Assembly: GCA_947485425.1 (NCBI GenBank)
Contig: CANKSK010000083.1
Span: 1 to 5,743, forward strand
DNA length: 5,743 nt
From: Bacteroidota bacterium
GTDB taxonomy: Bacteria > Bacteroidota > Bacteroidia > AKYH767-A > CANKSK01
Direction: 5' to 3'
Both the position numbers and the translations under genes were made by a program. Shown piece after piece: positions 5,224-5,743 of the stretch (its first letter is position 1; every line of letters starts with the position of its first letter). The notes beneath the pieces are model-generated. The model did no database searches. It saw only the letters and a list, made by a program, of their open reading frames with translations, and was not told where the DNA came from.

Positions 5224-5743
5224 AGGAGAATAGGGTTTCCTGTTTAAAAAAAATTAAAAAAACCCTAACTTGCTTATTAACAGTGATTGTGAATTCATCG
5301 CAAACCGCTGGTCAAGATGTAAAACATTTTATGCTGGTCGATTGCATTCGCATCGACCATTGATGCAGAAGTAGTGGCAAGATACCATATCGATTTCAAT
5401 TACGGATACATTTTTTGACGGATCAAATGCATAAGTATGAATAAAATGCCAAGCATTGAAAGGTATAAGCCTTGACCAACGTGAGGTGTTCAAACTTGGG
5501 AATGGATTTGATGGAAATTCTTAAGTCAAAAATTTAGGAACAGGAACACAAAGAGAAAGAGTGTCTTTTTCGTTCTGACCTTTGTGGGAAAAGAGGGCGG
5601 AAATTCGAACCGAATGGAACAAAAATAAGTAAGCAGTAGGAGCGAAACAGGGACACAGGAAAATTTCCTACCTGACTTTCTGACTCACTGTCTTCCTGTT
5701 TTGCTGTTTTTGCGGAGAGAGTGGCTCCACAATACCCTATACA
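5224..5743. other. Gene-free 520-base stretch with several inverted repeats
   Basis: I found no convincing ORF on either strand. Structures seen are: TAGGGTTT/AAACCCTA (5231-5238/5260-5267, 21-base loop), a weak terminator-like site after the 131-residue gene; TGGTCGAT/ATCGACCA (5335-5342/5352-5359, 9-base loop); an 8-bp stem with one G-U at 5553-5560/5564-5571, flanked by CACAAAG/CTTTGTG (5547-5553/5580-5586); and a long imperfect stem 5641-5658/5688-5705, with 17 of 18 positions pairing, two of them G-U. The last 100 bases are low-complexity, purine-rich then pyrimidine-rich. This may be decayed or intergenic repeat DNA. Confidence 0.6.

Noticed and set aside
5320..5408. Short plus-strand open stretch (STIDAEVVARYHIDFNYGYIF)
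   Set aside because: It has about 29 codons between stops, no start codon and no recognised family. It could be a gene relic but cannot be supported.
5534..5743. Minus-strand open frame running in from the right edge (about 70 codons)
   Set aside because: It has no start in the window, the translation is low-complexity and Ser/Phe/Arg-rich with no recognisable motif, and it overlaps a long inverted repeat. It is more likely noncoding.

Overview
The window looks like a chromosomal piece of a Bacteroidota genome (Flavobacteriia- or Chitinophagia-like; the exact lineage cannot be read from the sequence). The reasons are a type IX secretion (T9SS) C-terminal sorting domain with a YPNP motif, a secreted 'tail fiber domain' (peptidase S74) protein of the kind common in this phylum, a lipoprotein whose lipidated Cys is followed by KKE, Bacteroidota-style -7 boxes (TAnnTTTG), A-rich rather than Shine-Dalgarno start regions, and AT-rich intergenic DNA. 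All supported genes are on the + strand.

Layout: (1) 1-93 is the C-terminal end of an unidentified gene, closed by a rho-independent terminator at 114-150. (2) 152-435 is a gene-free, AT-rich leader with a weak promoter/operator candidate. (3) 436-2689 is a two-gene operon: a small secreted protein with a T9SS sorting domain, then a 581-residue secreted glycine-rich stalk protein ending in an S74 self-cleaving chaperone domain and a coiled coil. A perfect 17-bp terminator stem closes it at 2706-2746. (4) 2845-2999 is copy 1 of an intergenic repeat. (5) 3011-3054 is a nested palindrome around a -7 box, leading into a 48-codon secreted or lipoprotein-like ORF (3110-3256) and a 405-residue lipoprotein (3283-4500) with a Thr/Gly linker. 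(6) 4527-4752 is copy 2 of the intergenic repeat, longer and carrying nested inverted repeats. (7) 4780-4819 is a perfect hairpin/terminator overlapping a candidate promoter. It precedes a 131-residue cytosolic protein (4828-5223) of unknown function. (8) 5224-5743 has no convincing gene but several inverted repeats.

Functional reading: most of the window encodes cell-envelope or surface proteins (T9SS cargo, S74 stalk protein, lipoprotein). The 436/944 pair probably makes a co-expressed surface structure. The best candidate for something undescribed is the duplicated intergenic element. Its two copies share their ends and a short hairpin whose arms differ by compensating changes, which points to selection on a folded DNA or RNA structure. 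No CRISPR array, tRNA, rRNA, transposase or recognisable defence gene is present.
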